Positions 36,525 to 48,697 of a DNA stretch of 64,000 bases are shown here, in pieces. The notes under the pieces were generated by a model, which was not told the origin of the DNA, searched no databases, and worked only from the letters and a program-made list of their open reading frames with translations. A program made the position numbers and the translations under genes. The DNA is from Isoetes taiwanensis (lineage: Eukaryota > Streptophyta > Lycopodiopsida > Isoetales > Isoetaceae), in assembly GCA_021234155.1 (NCBI GenBank), contig JAJEKV010000173.1, positions 512,843 to 576,842 of the forward strand, read 5' to 3'. The stretch's first letter is position 1, and each line of letters begins with the position of its first letter.

Positions 36525-37404
36525 TCAAATTTTTTTATACTTATATTGACTTTCAAAGAGTTTTACAAGATTCATCCATGAAAATACTTGTCGAATATTA
36601 ATTTTCATACAGTTGCGCGTCTCTTCAGAATCCCATATGTTCCACATTCGATTTTCCTTCACATAAGCAGGGACACTTTCTGTAGCCAGAAGTCCTTCTA
36701 GCCATGGTTCGAGTTGCCCCAAAAAGAAATTGGAATCCAATCTGTCAGGAGCAAAACTATTTGGACATATCATAGTATTTGGCTGGTTGGCAGATCATTA
36801 TATCTGCTGTCATCTATCAACAATGTGTTTTTCACTTGGTATTTCCATTAGTTCTGGTACACTTTGGACAGATCCTTAAGGAAAAGTGGCTCATTAACCA
36901 CTTTTAACTTTGTGTTGAGCACTTATCCTGATTCCAAATAAAAAGAAATATGCCCTTACATTCCTACAACAACTTTCTCACCAACAAGTCGACATTACTC
37001 TTAGCCATGCTGGACCACAATCTGAAATTTTGAAAAACACCATTCTAAGAACTCCTGTAATCCAGGCCTGGAAACTGCTGCTTCTGGAAGGTCACTTCCA
37101 AAACAAGGAGAATTTCAGTTAACCTCTTGGTTTTTCTTGGTTGAGGAGGTATTGAACTTGATGAGTAGGCTGCATCTTATTCAGGATCCAGGGTTTCTTT
37201 GTCAAGTTCATTACCTACATCTGCTTGTGGCTCATGTTCAGCAGCAAAACTTTTGTCTGGTGCAAGATCCCGTGCAGAATGAGTCTCAAGGGAATTAACG
37301 TTCCCTTCTACAATAGATGCATTGGGAATCTCTTCGTGATTGCTTACAATAGCATTTATCACTGTAATATAATTGAGATGAGGAAGACCAAAGAGAAAAT
37401 GCAA
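36525..37404 (-). other. Unidentified coding-like segments, minus strand
   Basis: Two minus-strand open stretches look protein-like in composition. One is at 37404-37177 (an acidic segment ending DVGNELDKETLDPE). The other is at 36773-36525 (FLGQLEPWLEGLLATESVPAY). They follow the gene relic at 39-40 kb in the same direction and could be its 3' exons, but no splice path was established and no family is recognised. Confidence 0.3.
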
Positions 37405-37951
37405 AAAAATAAATCATATCTGTGGCATTGGTACTTACTTGACACGAGTGCATTCAGTTCACTATCCAAATTTCATTTTGGATTCTCGCCGCTGTCGATA
37501 GCTGGGATTGACTTTGAAGTATTCAATGGAGTGAATTCTAGGTGTATTTGGTTGTAGTCTCATATTTGATCGAGGCGTCGTTATTTGTTAGATGTCCTTG
37601 GTCTCGAATTTATGCAATTCTGCAAACACTAAGTCAGTAGACATGTGACAACATCAGTAAACATTAGTTAAGGTACTTATTTGTGTTTATTGGTTGTGGT
37701 ACCACTCAAACACCAAAAGCCAAAAACCATGTCTCAGGCATAATGTGGGCACAATTGGGGCTGCAGCAACTTCTAAAGTGTCTGCAAAACAAATCCAATA
37801 TCAATAAAGTCTGCAAATGAGGTTACAGATGATAATGTTTACCTCAAATGACATGACAAACATGGAATGTGATACTGGTGACTGCATTCTGCTATCACAA
37901 CTGGTGACAATTTACCCTCCCATTTTAGACACCGTCCACAATATAGACAAC

Positions 37952-38345
37952 CTACATCACCCTTTTCTTCTGCGTCAGGAAGCATGGAAGCACGGGATCT
38001 AAAGGAGTGTCATGGCCGTTATGTTCAGAAAAGATCTCACATCTTTGCATTCGAGGTTGTAGCTCGAGCAGTAAGGCTTCACATGCCCTTAGCTCAATTT
38101 TAATTTCTGCTATTTCCTTGTTCAATTGACCCAGCCCAGGCAACACTGTACCATTTAGCTCTTCATCCTTTAGTTTGCTTACAACCTGAACACCCTCTAC
38201 TGCTTTCGGATTTGCCATCATGATTGACTGCCATCATGTTTCATGCTCCATCAACTCAATCTTTCTATTGATATCAATTTTTCTATCCTCGTTTGTTTGC
38301 AATTATTGCTTGCATCTATCAAACCTAGCTGGTGTTGCAGCCAAC
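37952..38345 (-). pseudogene. Coiled-coil-like exon relic, minus strand
   Basis: Read leftward from 38345: KKWLAATPARFDRCKQ, stop, LQTNEDRKIDINRKIELMEHE, stop, then an open stretch from 38221 with EIAEIKIELRACEALLLELQPRMQRCE. The charge pattern suggests a coiled coil. All of it is one frame interrupted by two stops, so it reads as a decayed exon. It probably belongs to the gene starting at 40005. No family recognised. Confidence 0.4.
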
Positions 38346-38429
38346 CATTTCTTCACAAGGCTGCCATAGTTGGCAAAACAAAACACTCCATATATGTCAG
38401 CCTCCTAATATAATAAGTCATATACTGAT

Positions 38430-39100
38430 GGAATACCACAGTCACACACCACACAATACAAGATACTCCCAACACACCACACCACACACTAAAACAACAC
38501 AGTACACACCACACAACATGTTGCACATACCACACAACATAGGTTGCACTATCACCACTATTGGCGGCACAATATACCATACCACACACCACACAATACA
38601 ATATACACCATACAACATGCTTCATATACTAACAACATAGGCTGCACTATCACCACTATTGACGACACAATAACCAATACCACACACCACCACACCACAC
38701 CACACAATATAGTAGACACCACAGAACACGCTGCACATACCACACAACATAGGTTATACTATCACCACTCCATACATGCACAATAACTTACACCACACCA
38801 CACACCATAGTACACACCACACAACACGCAGCATACACCACACAATATAGGCTGCACTATCACCACCATTGACGACACAATAACCTACACCACACCACAC
38901 AATACAATACACACTACACAACACGTTGCATATACCACACAACATAGGTTGCACTATCACCACTATTGGTGGAACAATAACCCACACCACACCACACTGG
39001 TACACCACACCTCACTTGCTACTACTGTCACCTCACATATGCCATGCACCACAATATAGCAGCACTATTACCACTATTGGCAGCATAACACCCCACCACC
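38430..39100. repeat. CA-rich minisatellite, six units of about 100 bp
   Basis: Each unit has a conserved core like cataggttgcactatcacca followed by ctattg.cg.cacaata and a variable accacacc tract. Cores start near 38535, 38631, 38742, 38838, 38938 and 39051, so the period is 93-113 bp. Long Thr/His/Tyr-rich open frames on both strands are repeat artefacts. It sits between coding-like blocks of the minus-strand gene, where an intron would be. Confidence 0.9.
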
Positions 39101-39486
39101 ACGACATAAATGTTAGCATCATTCTCATCACTAGACCACAAACAACATGCCAACAACTCCCACTCACCAGACCGCACATACCTCATCTATCATTGTGACA
39201 GCAATTGCATGAAATGCCCCATAGTAGCACAGAACACATGCATAGATGCTATCATAGAGGCACAACATGACAATAGAGCCAACATGAGAAACGAATCTAA
39301 ACTACACTATAAAATGGACTAGACATATCTCATTCTTGAACTGGATTTGAGGTTACCTTTTCTGCGTTGATAGAAACAATCTAGGTCAAGCTTGAGATAA
39401 TTTTTTAATGTAATACAACTAATAATTCAACATGCTTGCAATGGCATATTTTCGTCTCAGAAGGTTGCTCCGCTTTTCTGTTTTGA

Positions 39487-40005
39487 TTATGAGTTCAGAC
39501 TGAATGTGTGGTTTAGAGGAACATAACTTAGTTTTTTCCCTATCATCTTCATCATCCCTGTCACTTTTACTGTTTTCTTCCTGCTCAGGTTGGATTTGCC
39601 TAGCTTTCTCTTGGGTCTAGAAGAACTAGCCTCTGCTTTCTCATCGGGAGTTTTATAATAATCCAAGAAGCTCTTCCAATTAATAACCTCCCCCTTTATA
39701 TGCAAATAATAAGCCACTGCCCAGGTTCCAGGAGCCATTCCACCACATGTCTGTGGCTTCCCTGTAATTCTTTTGTAAATTTGCATGAACTCCTTATATT
39801 GTTCATTGCTCAGATTATTCAACCTGTACAAGAAAACATATGCCTTAAGCTTCAGTTTTAAATAAACATTTGGGGGAAAATACCTATAGCCAGATTTATT
39901 TGGAACTTGGTCACCCGAAAGCTTCTTTAGATCTTCATGGGATACAATCTCTTGTTTGAGAAGAGATTTCATCGTGTAACCAGTGGCATTCAATTCTGAC
40001 TCCAT
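39487..40005 (-). CDS. Unidentified protein, first exon, minus strand
   Basis: An open stretch of 172 codons starts at the Met at 40005, in an aaccctaATGG context common at plant starts. The protein begins MESELNATGYTMKSLLKQEI and includes a hydrophilic segment, VPNKSGYRYFPPNVYLKLKL, a Cys-Gly-Gly stretch (KPQTCGGMAPGTWAVAYYLH), and a basic SSSRPKRKLGKSN near the end. In another frame, after about 39600, the DNA reads EQEENSKSDRDDEDDREKTK, which looks like the true continuation. So a one-base shift, or a splice, may lie there. I recognise no family. It could be the second gene of a transposon whose transposase is at 33.6-35.3 kb, or a host gene in decay. Confidence 0.45.
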   Translation of the reverse strand: MESELNATGYTMKSLLKQEIVSHEDLKKLSGDQVPNKSGYRYFPPNVYLKLKLKAYVFLYRLNNLSNEQYKEFMQIYKRITGKPQTCGGMAPGTWAVAYYLHIKGEVINWKSFLDYYKTPDEKAEASSSRPKRKLGKSNLSRKKTVKVTGMMKMIGKKLSYVPLNHTFSLNS

Positions 40006-41298
40006 TAGGGTTCAATCGGCAAGAAGCGACAAAAAAACAAAAGAAGAGGTGATTATTTTTCTAATTCGAGACGAGGGACAATGACGTGGCATAAAATTCA
40101 AAATAACCGACGCTCATTATTTCGCACTCCCGCAATCTCTGCTTCTATATGCACCACCTGATCCTACCACAAAGAAGGTACAAAAATGTGGCATGTTTTT
40201 GATACACCACAGCATACTTTTACCCAATCTCATTTATGAGTATCAATTCTTTTTTTATTATGGAGAACATAAATGCTTAGCAATTAATACCAACCATGCA
40301 AGGTGCAGCAGAACATGTCAAGGATATGTTGGAAAATGCTATTGTGTGTCTAGAAGCACCTATATATTGTCTGAAACATTTACAATAAGGATTACTATCA
40401 TTTGGATGTTAAAATGTAAAATATCAATATGATTATTTCTCATTTACGAGTGTCTTTATTCGTTTGATTATGCTCTTCCAAACCATGCAAGGTGAATGTT
40501 TTCACATCAAAATAATGGACAAGCTTTTGTAAAGGCATTTCATTCATAATAGTTTTACCACATCATTTGTTTATGTCTCAGCTACGTTGTTTGCTTATAG
40601 CTCCACCACGTTATTTGTATAAGTAGCACATAGTATTTGAGTCCTTGCATGAGAGGCATTATCTAAAAGAACATTGATTTGAACAATAGAGAATTGAATT
40701 GAATTTGTTTTTATCGTTCAGGGGGACCAATAGGCCTATGAAACTTAAACAAAGAGAGAGCATAGCTAAAAATAAGAAGAAAGAGTAATATGCAGTTTCA
40801 AAAAAAGAAATGAAAAGTGATATATGTGTAGCGTGTCTATTGTCCTTATTGTAGTTGCAGATGCAAGTTTCTTGAGCCTCTAAAGAATATGTCCAACTTA
40901 GATTTTTTCAGGTTTTTGAAAGTCCACACAGTTGACCACAATAAGTTGGAATAAAAGTTAACTTTTTATTCAAAGATGGCAAAGACCCATCGTTGACATG
41001 AGTTTGTCCAACGTAAGGCAACGATGATATCATTATCTACATCCCAACTCCAACATAACACTGTATTGGTAAAGCTTGCAACTCGATCAGATTACCATAC
41101 CTCGCAAACAACATGCCTGATAACTTTTACTATTATTTTTTTACCATTTAAAAGGATATTTGTATCAATGGTATACAATGGTATCTTGCCCTTATAGAAT
41201 GGTATCTTGTCAATGACAGGAGACCAACATGAGCATACCAAATATATCTTCGTGTCATTGCTCTTTTAAATGATGGGCACCTACAATAAATTGTATTT
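40006..41298. other. Intergenic, probable body of a non-autonomous Helitron in part
   Basis: No gene recognised. Because a Helitron 3' terminus lies at 41299-41329 on the plus strand, part of this stretch should be the element's body. The 5' TC end was not located. Confidence 0.4.
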
Positions 41299-41329
41299 AT
41301 GCCCGGCAACGCTGGGCATCCGTTACTAG
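41299..41329 (+). mobile_element. Helitron 3' terminus
   Basis: A hairpin GCCCGGC-AAC-GCTGGGC (41301-41317, one G-T pair) is followed by ATCCGTTA and the CTAG end at 41326-41329. A host T is at 41330. This is the plant Helitron 3' arrangement (short hairpin, then CTRR, insertion before T). Confidence 0.7.
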
Positions 41330-41418
41330 TTTTACATTGGATTGAATCTAGTGGTTGTGAACAAAATAGGTGGCATCAATATTTGTCCACAAAATCACTA
41401 GTAGTAACAAAAGAGCTC

Positions 41419-41462
41419 AGAATAGAATAGAATAGAATATAATAGAATAGAATAGAATGATA
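41419..41462. repeat. (AGAAT)n microsatellite
   Basis: The same pentanucleotide, read on the other strand, as the LINE tail at 3766-3797. It may be the tail of a minus-strand LINE, but no LINE sequence was seen beside it. Confidence 0.85.
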
Positions 41463-42909
41463 TAGTGGCAAGTGTTGGCATGGACCGTGTTTATAATTCT
41501 TTTGCAAAAGGCACTCAACACATTTATTAAGATATGCTAAGCATGCACTTTAATATTAGCATAATCGATATTCATGTACCTCTATAAATCACTTTGTACA
41601 CACGATTTTCAAAATCATGTGTCTACAATGGTCTTCCTGCTCGTCACCAGTCTCTAGATCCCATACTAATCTGTTTCGTATACTTAAACTGGAAGATTCA
41701 CCATATCATTTCTTTGTGACATAAAACACTAAGAGCATTGAATGTGTAGAAGTGAGGAAGTCTTTGATAAAAATTCCTTAATTCTGCAGAAATGTTGAAT
41801 CTAGCTATATTATTTGTGTTTCTAAATCTTCCATTACGTTGGCAAATGTTTTTTACCAAATTTTGGGTGGAATTTTTTTTTTAATAAAAAATAGGGATTG
41901 TTTTATTGGGATTTTCGACCATTGTCAAAAAGCAGATCTTTTTCCCTAATCCCTAATCTCTGCGTTTTTTTTCGGCATTGACCTATTTCGCCCAAATCCG
42001 GTTCCCTATTTTTCCCCAGAATGCTGCCCTCAACTGCTCTAGCTGTTCTCTTGTGGCACCCACCAGATTCAGCTACATTTTAAGTTTCAAATCCTGTTTC
42101 TGGGCTTTTTTCTGTCGATTCTTGGTACTTTAGGTCTTCACCATAGGCTGAACCAAGAACAAACATTTTGGGCTCTATGGTACTCCACAACGTGTTTGGA
42201 TGGCTTATTTCCTCTCCAGCTAACAATTTCTTTCTTAGTTTTGATCACCTCAAATCTTTGATGCAGAAACTTTTTTCCAGAATCTGAGCACAAATCGCTC
42301 AACCTAAAACGTTTCTTTTCTTGCAAGGCTTCGGTATTTTTGTGCAGGTGTCAAGATCTCTGGATTTTGTCTATGGGAAAGTAGGATTTTTAAGGATAAA
42401 ATGTTGCATCTTCCGCCCATGAATCTTTTGTTCAGGCGTGAATTCTGTCATTAATTTCATTATGTAGTAGTCTTCATTCTAATGCAAGCTTTACATATGG
42501 GATATATCATGAGTTATCATACCTTCATATTGGTTTACTTTGCAGGAAGATCATATATGGTAATGCCACATTTTGATTTCCTTATTTTGTGACTGCTTGC
42601 ATTGCCAAATACTTTCTCAGGTCTTGCCAAGAACTTTCTCAGGTCTGTGAAGTTGTTTTGTTGGTTTATGCTGTTGAGTATTGTTGAGTCTGGCTTATTT
42701 ATTTCAGGTGGTTGCTTGCTTACATATAAGTTCCGGTGTTGTCCTGCTGGTAAGCTATATGTGTTGCAATGTCCTTGAAAAATCTTCAACTATGCCTTAG
42801 CATGGATCAGGATGCATTCAAAAATTTTTGAACTCACAATGTCTAAACATCTCACACAAGATGCTTAAATATTACTTTTCTAATAGTAAACTCTACCACT
42901 ACCTAAAAT
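41463..42909. other. Intergenic
   Basis: No gene or terminal repeat recognised. The segment 41940-42130 has runs of ccctaatccctaat and pyrimidine-rich stretches. Confidence 0.4.
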
Positions 42910-44044
42910 CAACAAATTGTCTGAAAAGGAAGAAGAGGTATACCCTTTTATTGTTGAGTTATATAATGGTTTACCTAAAATGATCTACGAGTGCACTATG
43001 AAGGAAGATGCTAGTGCAAGCTATTTTATTCTAGAGGTCACTGCTCTAGAAGATGTCAATCATATAAAAAATTCTCATGGAAAAGAAAGCGAGTAGATCC
43101 GGATTGATATGCCCGAGGACTCTACTAAGGAGTCTACCAATATAGATGAGCCCTTTGGGGCAGACCTATTAAATGAGGAAGATAAGGCTAATAACCAAAC
43201 AAGGGGATTGACTTCAAGTTCACATTGAGAAATTGTCTCAAGTTCCCGATTATTCCAGAAAGGTTAGTTGAGAGCCATGGTCTTTGATGTAATCAAGCTC
43301 TATGGCAAACTAAGAATCTTGGACCCCTAGCTCCCATTAGTGAAGATGCATGGATGATACTTGGAGATATTTCCAAAGAAGAAGTACATAATGCAAAGGT
43401 TGCTGCTGATAGAATGGAACAAATAAAGATGACAAAAGTCAGACTGCCTGTTGACACCAGATTTTTTGATAAGCAATGCAACAAAAGCGAGCTCATGATT
43501 CTATGTCAGAAAGGTCATACGGCCTATGCCAACATAGAAAGGGATGACTTTTTACCTGAAACGCCTGTGGCATACTTTATGCCCATATTTCAAGTGCATT
43601 TGTGATAACAGAGGTAAAAGTAAAGCTGCCATAGAATGTAATAAAATTATGATCTGGTTTGACCAAGCAGTATAGCATACGCTGAACAACCTCAATACCA
43701 TGTATCCTAATATGTCTTTTGCTGGGCAGATGGTGGCCTTTAGGAATTATCTCAAAGGTACACTTAGAGCTGGCGTGCTTGCCTTTTTAGGGTATATTGA
43801 GGTCAGAAAAATACTGGTCAACATGACAATGAAGCTTGTTAGTAATCCACGTGCTGATCTTAAAATTGGTCTTCCAAAGGGGATTATGATAGATGTATGT
43901 GAAAAAACAATCAAGTCCATTGATTTCTTAAAAGGGACATTTGCCACTGCTAGTATTAGTAGCAACAAACTTTCAAAGCAAGGAAGGTCTGCAAAGTCTG
44001 ATAGCTCAAGTTTTATGATTAATGCTTCCCCAAGGAATATGTAG
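42910..44044 (+). pseudogene. Unidentified retroelement-like coding relic
   Basis: Three plus-strand stretches look coding. One near 42925-43095 reads EKEEEVYPFIVELYNGLPKMIYECTMK. One at 43318-43605 reads LDPLAPISEDAWMILGDISK, followed by a charged helix-like segment and KVRLPVDTRFFDKQCNK. One at 43700-44044 reads MVAFRNYLKGTLRAGVLAFL and ends Ser/Lys-rich. Stops and shifts separate them. They precede, in the same direction, the Penelope-like RT at 47 kb and could be its first ORF. No family recognised. Confidence 0.4.
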
Positions 44045-44989
44045 CATTATAACAAGGGGTTGTTTTTGTAATTTTGTACGCTTTTTGGCATGGTTTTCCT
44101 ATGATTTTTGTGCTGTATTCATTGGCCCATACTAAATAGTATTTCTAGAGTGTGCCTTTTTCAGAGCGTTGATCTGGATTAGCTTCAACAATCTAACGGT
44201 TGTTATTGTGACCATTGCATTCATATGGATCAAACCCTAAAAATTTTGTTCTCTGCACTATTGTCTTCTCGATTCGTGTCGATGGCGGAGTGAATATTTG
44301 GTGGTGGTGGTGTCGATTAGTGGTGTTCTTCATACTAGATATGGTACGAGGTTTTGTTATTGCTAGAGAGATTAGATCAAACGTGGAATATTTGGTTCAT
44401 TCCCCATCCTTTTCCTCATCCTTTTAAGCATCAAATCCTGTTATAATTTCTGTTCTCCAGTTTAATGCTAGATATCGTTGTCTATTGTCAATCGATCGTT
44501 TTGGGCCTTCTCAGAATTAATATGTAGCACTTTTCCTCACATCGATTTTGTGCTTCAAACCAAAAAACCAAGATCGGAACCCTAGAAGAGGGCAAGCGAT
44601 GGAGCGCCTGTTCTTGCCGGTATTGGTTGATCAAGCTTCTGCCGATTCTGTTCGCCGGACTTCTGAGATTTGCCCTTTGCAGTGGGCGACCTTGCAGACC
44701 GTATTAAGGGCCTCGGATTTGATGGTGAAACTACAACTTGAATTTGCATGTGTTCCGGCGATGAAACTGGTGAGTATGCCTTTTGCTCCATACCTGTGTT
44801 CTGAATTCCGTTACTGTGCTTGCAAATCATCCTGTTTGCCTGGCAAAAGAGGCCCTGTTGGTTTTATGCCTCTAGGAAACCAAATATACAGAGTGCAGAA
44901 GATTTAGTTTGTAGCTTGGATGCCTTGAAGCCATTTATGAGCACAGGCAGCATGGCTTGAATTTGAGCATGAGTAGCATGGATTGAGAG
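44045..44989. other. Intergenic
   Basis: The largest frame (44548-44907 plus) has an ATG in the middle (MERLFLPVLVDQAS...) but no recognisable domain or splice-supported continuation, so no gene is called. Confidence 0.35.
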
Positions 44990-45760
44990 GCTCGTGTTGA
45001 GATGCAGATATGTTATACAATTTTTGGTCATGGCTGTCTCATTCCTGTCCTGGAAGCATTTGCAGAAGATGCTGTTTTAAATGGGATATGACTTGATCTG
45101 CACAATTTTTATACAGAGGCCATCTTCATTATGACATCATGGCCATCTCATTCCTGTTTGAAGGCATTTCTAGATGCTATTTTAAATGGGATAAGACTTG
45201 ATCTGCACAATATTTATACAGACTACATCTTCATTACCACAATCTTTTTTGATTTGTTTGACATAATAATGCTCCTTCTTTAAGTTGTTTGAAGAATAAT
45301 GCTCCTTCTTTAAGTTGTTTGAATTGTGCAGGCAATCTTGAAATGAGAAGCAAGGAAACTATTTCTGGGCAAAATATGGCCAAGCAAAAGGTCGCTTCTG
45401 TTACCATTTTGAGTCAGCAAAATGCTCTCATAGATGCAGATATGGTATGCAATTTAGGTCATGGCCGTCTCATTCCTGGCCTGGAAGCATTTTGCAATCT
45501 TTGTTTTAAATGGGATAAGACTTGATCTGCACAATTTCTATACATAGTACATCTTCATTATGACGCCATGGCCATCTCATTCTCGGCCCGAAGCATTTCC
45601 GGATGCTATTTTAAATGGGACAAGACTTGATCTACACAATTTTTATACTGAGTACATCTTCATTATCACAATCTTTTTTTATTTGTTTGTGATGAATAAT
45701 GCTCCTTTTTTAAGTTGTTTGAAGAATAATGCTCCTTCTTAAGTTGTTTGAATTTCGCGA
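44990..45760. repeat. Degenerate tandem repeat array
   Basis: Four imperfect copies of a block of about 110 bp (atggccatctcattcctg, gaagcattt, gatgctattttaaatggga, cttgatctgcacaattttta) begin near 45027, 45140, 45455 and 45565. A 28-bp word, aataatgctccttctttaag with its ttgtttga tail, occurs twice after each pair (45265-45322 and 45692-45751), giving a higher-order two-unit array. Confidence 0.8.
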
Positions 45761-46408
45761 AGACGTTGATAGAATAATGCCGAGCAAGGGGAGGTCGATA
45801 TAATCTAGAAATCTTGTTTTGTGGTCTCAAGACACAATTATGCCCTGAATAATTCAGCCTTGAGGCTTGGGCCTGCGCCTATGTCCTATTCACCCCATTG
45901 CTTTGGGTGCACCTTTGAAACACGTAAATCTAGACTCTTGCACCATCTCAACAAGTAAAAGAACTGCTTTTGCATGCTTCCCGTGATATCTAAGGCGGTC
46001 ACGGATAATCTTTATTAAAATGGTGGTTCTTTCCTTCTACTTTTCTTGTCTTAGTCATTTCTCTTGTGCATTTCTAGAATGTAGTTAAAAGCTTTTATAA
46101 TTGCATGTACCGTTTCAAAGAGATGCTCTTTCTCATTTTTACGATGGTGTATAAATTCCATAGAAGTGTGAAAGCTTAGTGGCATGTCAAGCCTCATGTC
46201 GTGATACATGTCCTTTAGAATGAAATGTGCTTTTTCGATTCAAGATTATATCTTCAAACTACAATACGATGGTTCCAAATCTCAATTCTTGTTGCTTCAC
46301 ATATTAATTGTATCTGAGGCTATGATACACCATCCATCATTAGAGTATTAGGTAATGTCTATATCTACACCCCTACACCATCCTTAAGGCCCGGCAAACA
46401 AATTTTTT

Positions 46409-46876
46409 AGTTAACATAAACCATTAACACACAACTACCATTAACATTATTAACATAAACCATTGCATTTAACACATTTAAATTAAAATCCCCTTAAACC
46501 CCCTTTGGTTTGGGTGCATATTCACACGGGGTTACGAGGGGCCGAGAGCCCTAAAAAATTTACAATACATGTACAAAATTAACACCATTAAGTACATTAT
46601 CTCAAACCTTATAGTATTTTGCAAACCTTAATATACAGTATACAAAAACTCGTACATGCATACCCCACAAACGAGGATCGCTATGTACGGTCCAGATGTT
46701 GGAATAAAGGGCAAATATGCCCATCCGACAGCTCTCGTTGCCCGGAGTAACCCCCCGTGTGAATATGCACCCAAACCAAAGGGGGTTTAAGGGGGATTTT
46801 AATTTAAATGTGTTAAATGCAATGGTTTATGTTAATAATGTTAATGGTAGTTGTGTGTTAATGGTTTATGTTAACT
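46409..46876. mobile_element. Fold-back MITE, 468 bp, TIRs of about 128 bp
   Basis: The arms 46409-46535 and 46747-46876 are inverted copies that differ only in the length of C/G runs. They start AGTTAACATAAACCATTAAC. Inside each arm the word ttaacataaaccatt is itself repeated. No coding. No clear flanking duplication lies outside the arms. The palindromic TTAA (or AGTTAACT) at both ends may be the duplicated target. Superfamily undetermined. Confidence 0.85.
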
Positions 46877-46989
46877 GAACAGTCTGATAGTACTAATGTG
46901 GAAAGGTTGGGTACCCCGGGGAATATGGGTAATTTTGGAACTATACCGTGAACTTGAGAGACTTATGCTACAAACCATGTATTTGCACA

Positions 46990-48322
46990 AGAAGGTGATG
47001 GTGAATGTCCATGCTCCATTCCTCAACTCAAAGACTATATAGATCCTACAATAGGTCACATTAGGACAATTGACCGTGGTGTAGTACAAAATATACAATT
47101 GAGGAAGATGTTACAATTGGGATTGAACCATATCCCCGACAAATGCTTAGAATGGGATGTGTTCAAAAAGGAGTTAATCTCTACTGCTGACAGCATTTTT
47201 GATGCTCATAAGTATACATTCCCAAATTTGAAAGATGAGAAAAAATGTGATGTTAAAGACATTATTCTCGACAAAGCTGCTACACTTGTCAAAAAGGCCT
47301 GTAAAAGGGATAACACAAGAACGTTTTCCCTTAAATGATAGCAAAGTTGTCAAAAGCATCGAATGGTTCAATAAATATATGTATGTGGCTGGTGTAGGTA
47401 AAGCCACTAGTAACCCGGCATTTATATGCCCCAAACATATGATGGAAATGGCTCTTAACTGACTTAATAGCTGTGATTTCAGAAAGGTTACAATAAAGCA
47501 GATTGTTGTCATATGGAAGGTCCAAAATGAAATGGAGGAAACATTTTCTTATGCTAATTGCACGTGATAGACTACCATATTTATTAGGGATCTATAAAGC
47601 CCACAAACGGGATCATATGTGGATTACTAATGCACACGGAACTGTTTATACGGAATTCTCAAATATCATTACAACATGGCTAAACATGATCATCCAGATA
47701 TGGCCAGATATTGCCAAAACAATTTGACTAAAATTCTGCAATCTTTTTTCTTGAAAAAGTTAACCCGAATTAGATGGTTCAATCCGTGTATGATGTCATC
47801 TTAAACCTTCCTTCTAAAATCGCTGATATCTTTGTGGCGGATATCACAAAGTGTTATGAAAGTATTCCTTTGTCTGGTGATACTGGAATATATGTCATTA
47901 CACTTGTCATTAATGCAGCATGGGAATACATGATCAATAAATACTATAACTATAAGTTATGGATTAAAAGAGAATGGGACGAGAATTTTGTAACTTTAAA
48001 GTTGACCCTAAAGGTAAATGTTGGAGCTTGATTACTAGAGATATTTTTATCAGGGCCAGCATATGGTTGTTGACTAATTGCTTTATCATGTGGGGAGCTG
48101 ATACATGGTTGCAAACTAGTGGTATCCCCATGGGTTGTGCAGCCCATGCTGATGCAACCTCTACCTGGCATGGAACAAAGCTGTATTTATAAAGACTCTA
48201 TCACCCCAAGAAAGATACAAAGAAGTGGAGATGTTCAAATCTGTGTTTAGATACATGGATGATCTTCTAGCCCTGTAGCCCACTTATAAAAAAGTTCCTG
48301 GGTTTTGCATTTCTTGATAATG
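46990..48322 (+). pseudogene. Penelope-like reverse transcriptase, 5' part
   Basis: Degenerate frames read YIDPTIGHIRTIDRGVVQN, then LRKMLQLGLNHIPDK (about 47097-47142), PAFICPKHMMEMAL, YLLGIYKAHKRDH (about 47578-47616), FVADITKCYESIPL (about 47833-47874), TSGIPMGCAAHADA (about 48115-48156) and YRYMDDLLAL (about 48249-48278). The order LGIYKxHK, D-x-x-x-x-Y-x-S-I-P, GIPMG and YMDD, with a GLNxIP block before the core, resembles Penelope-like RTs and not LTR or LINE enzymes. Several stops and shifts inactivate it. The frame is cut at FLDN by the AATG-flanked insertion and resumes at 57580. No GIY-YIG endonuclease was recognised. Confidence 0.65.
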
Positions 48323-48697
48323 TCATCGATTCGCATGGCGGATCGACATTCTTGCACAAGACGAGCATGCATGCATTGCATGCGTCGCATGCATGCATTT
48401 TTAGACCGTTCATCAGGTTGGGGGATCGCTATTTATTGCGGAGTTCTTCATCGACGTTTCATCGGCGCTTTCTCATCTCTCAGCAGTATCCGTGGCTTTT
48501 ATTCTTTGATCTCATGCGGAGGAGGGGCTTCTTCTTGCATGAGATACTCTTTCTTGACCATTCATATCCTTTCTAACCTCTTCTATCTTTGCCCTTTTGT
48601 CCGGCATAGGACAATCTTCAACTTTTCTCCTCAGATCTAGTATTTAAAGTTCTCTGATATCGGGATGATGTTGTTTTCATGCGAGTCGCAGTGCAAG
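48323..48697. repeat. 375-bp short copy of the AATG element
   Basis: Its first 180 bp or so match 48702-48880 with few changes, and its last 45 bp match 57531-57575. The middle is unrelated. It contains a GCATGC-rich palindromic stretch at 48366-48400. Confidence 0.85.

Noticed and set aside
38332-39322. Thr/His/Tyr-rich and Val/Cys-rich open frames on both strands
   Set aside because: Products of the CA-rich minisatellite. They exist in several frames at once and lack any domain.
44548-44907. Possible gene starting MERLFLPVLVDQ
   Set aside because: No domain, no splice-supported continuation, and it runs into a degenerate repeat array.
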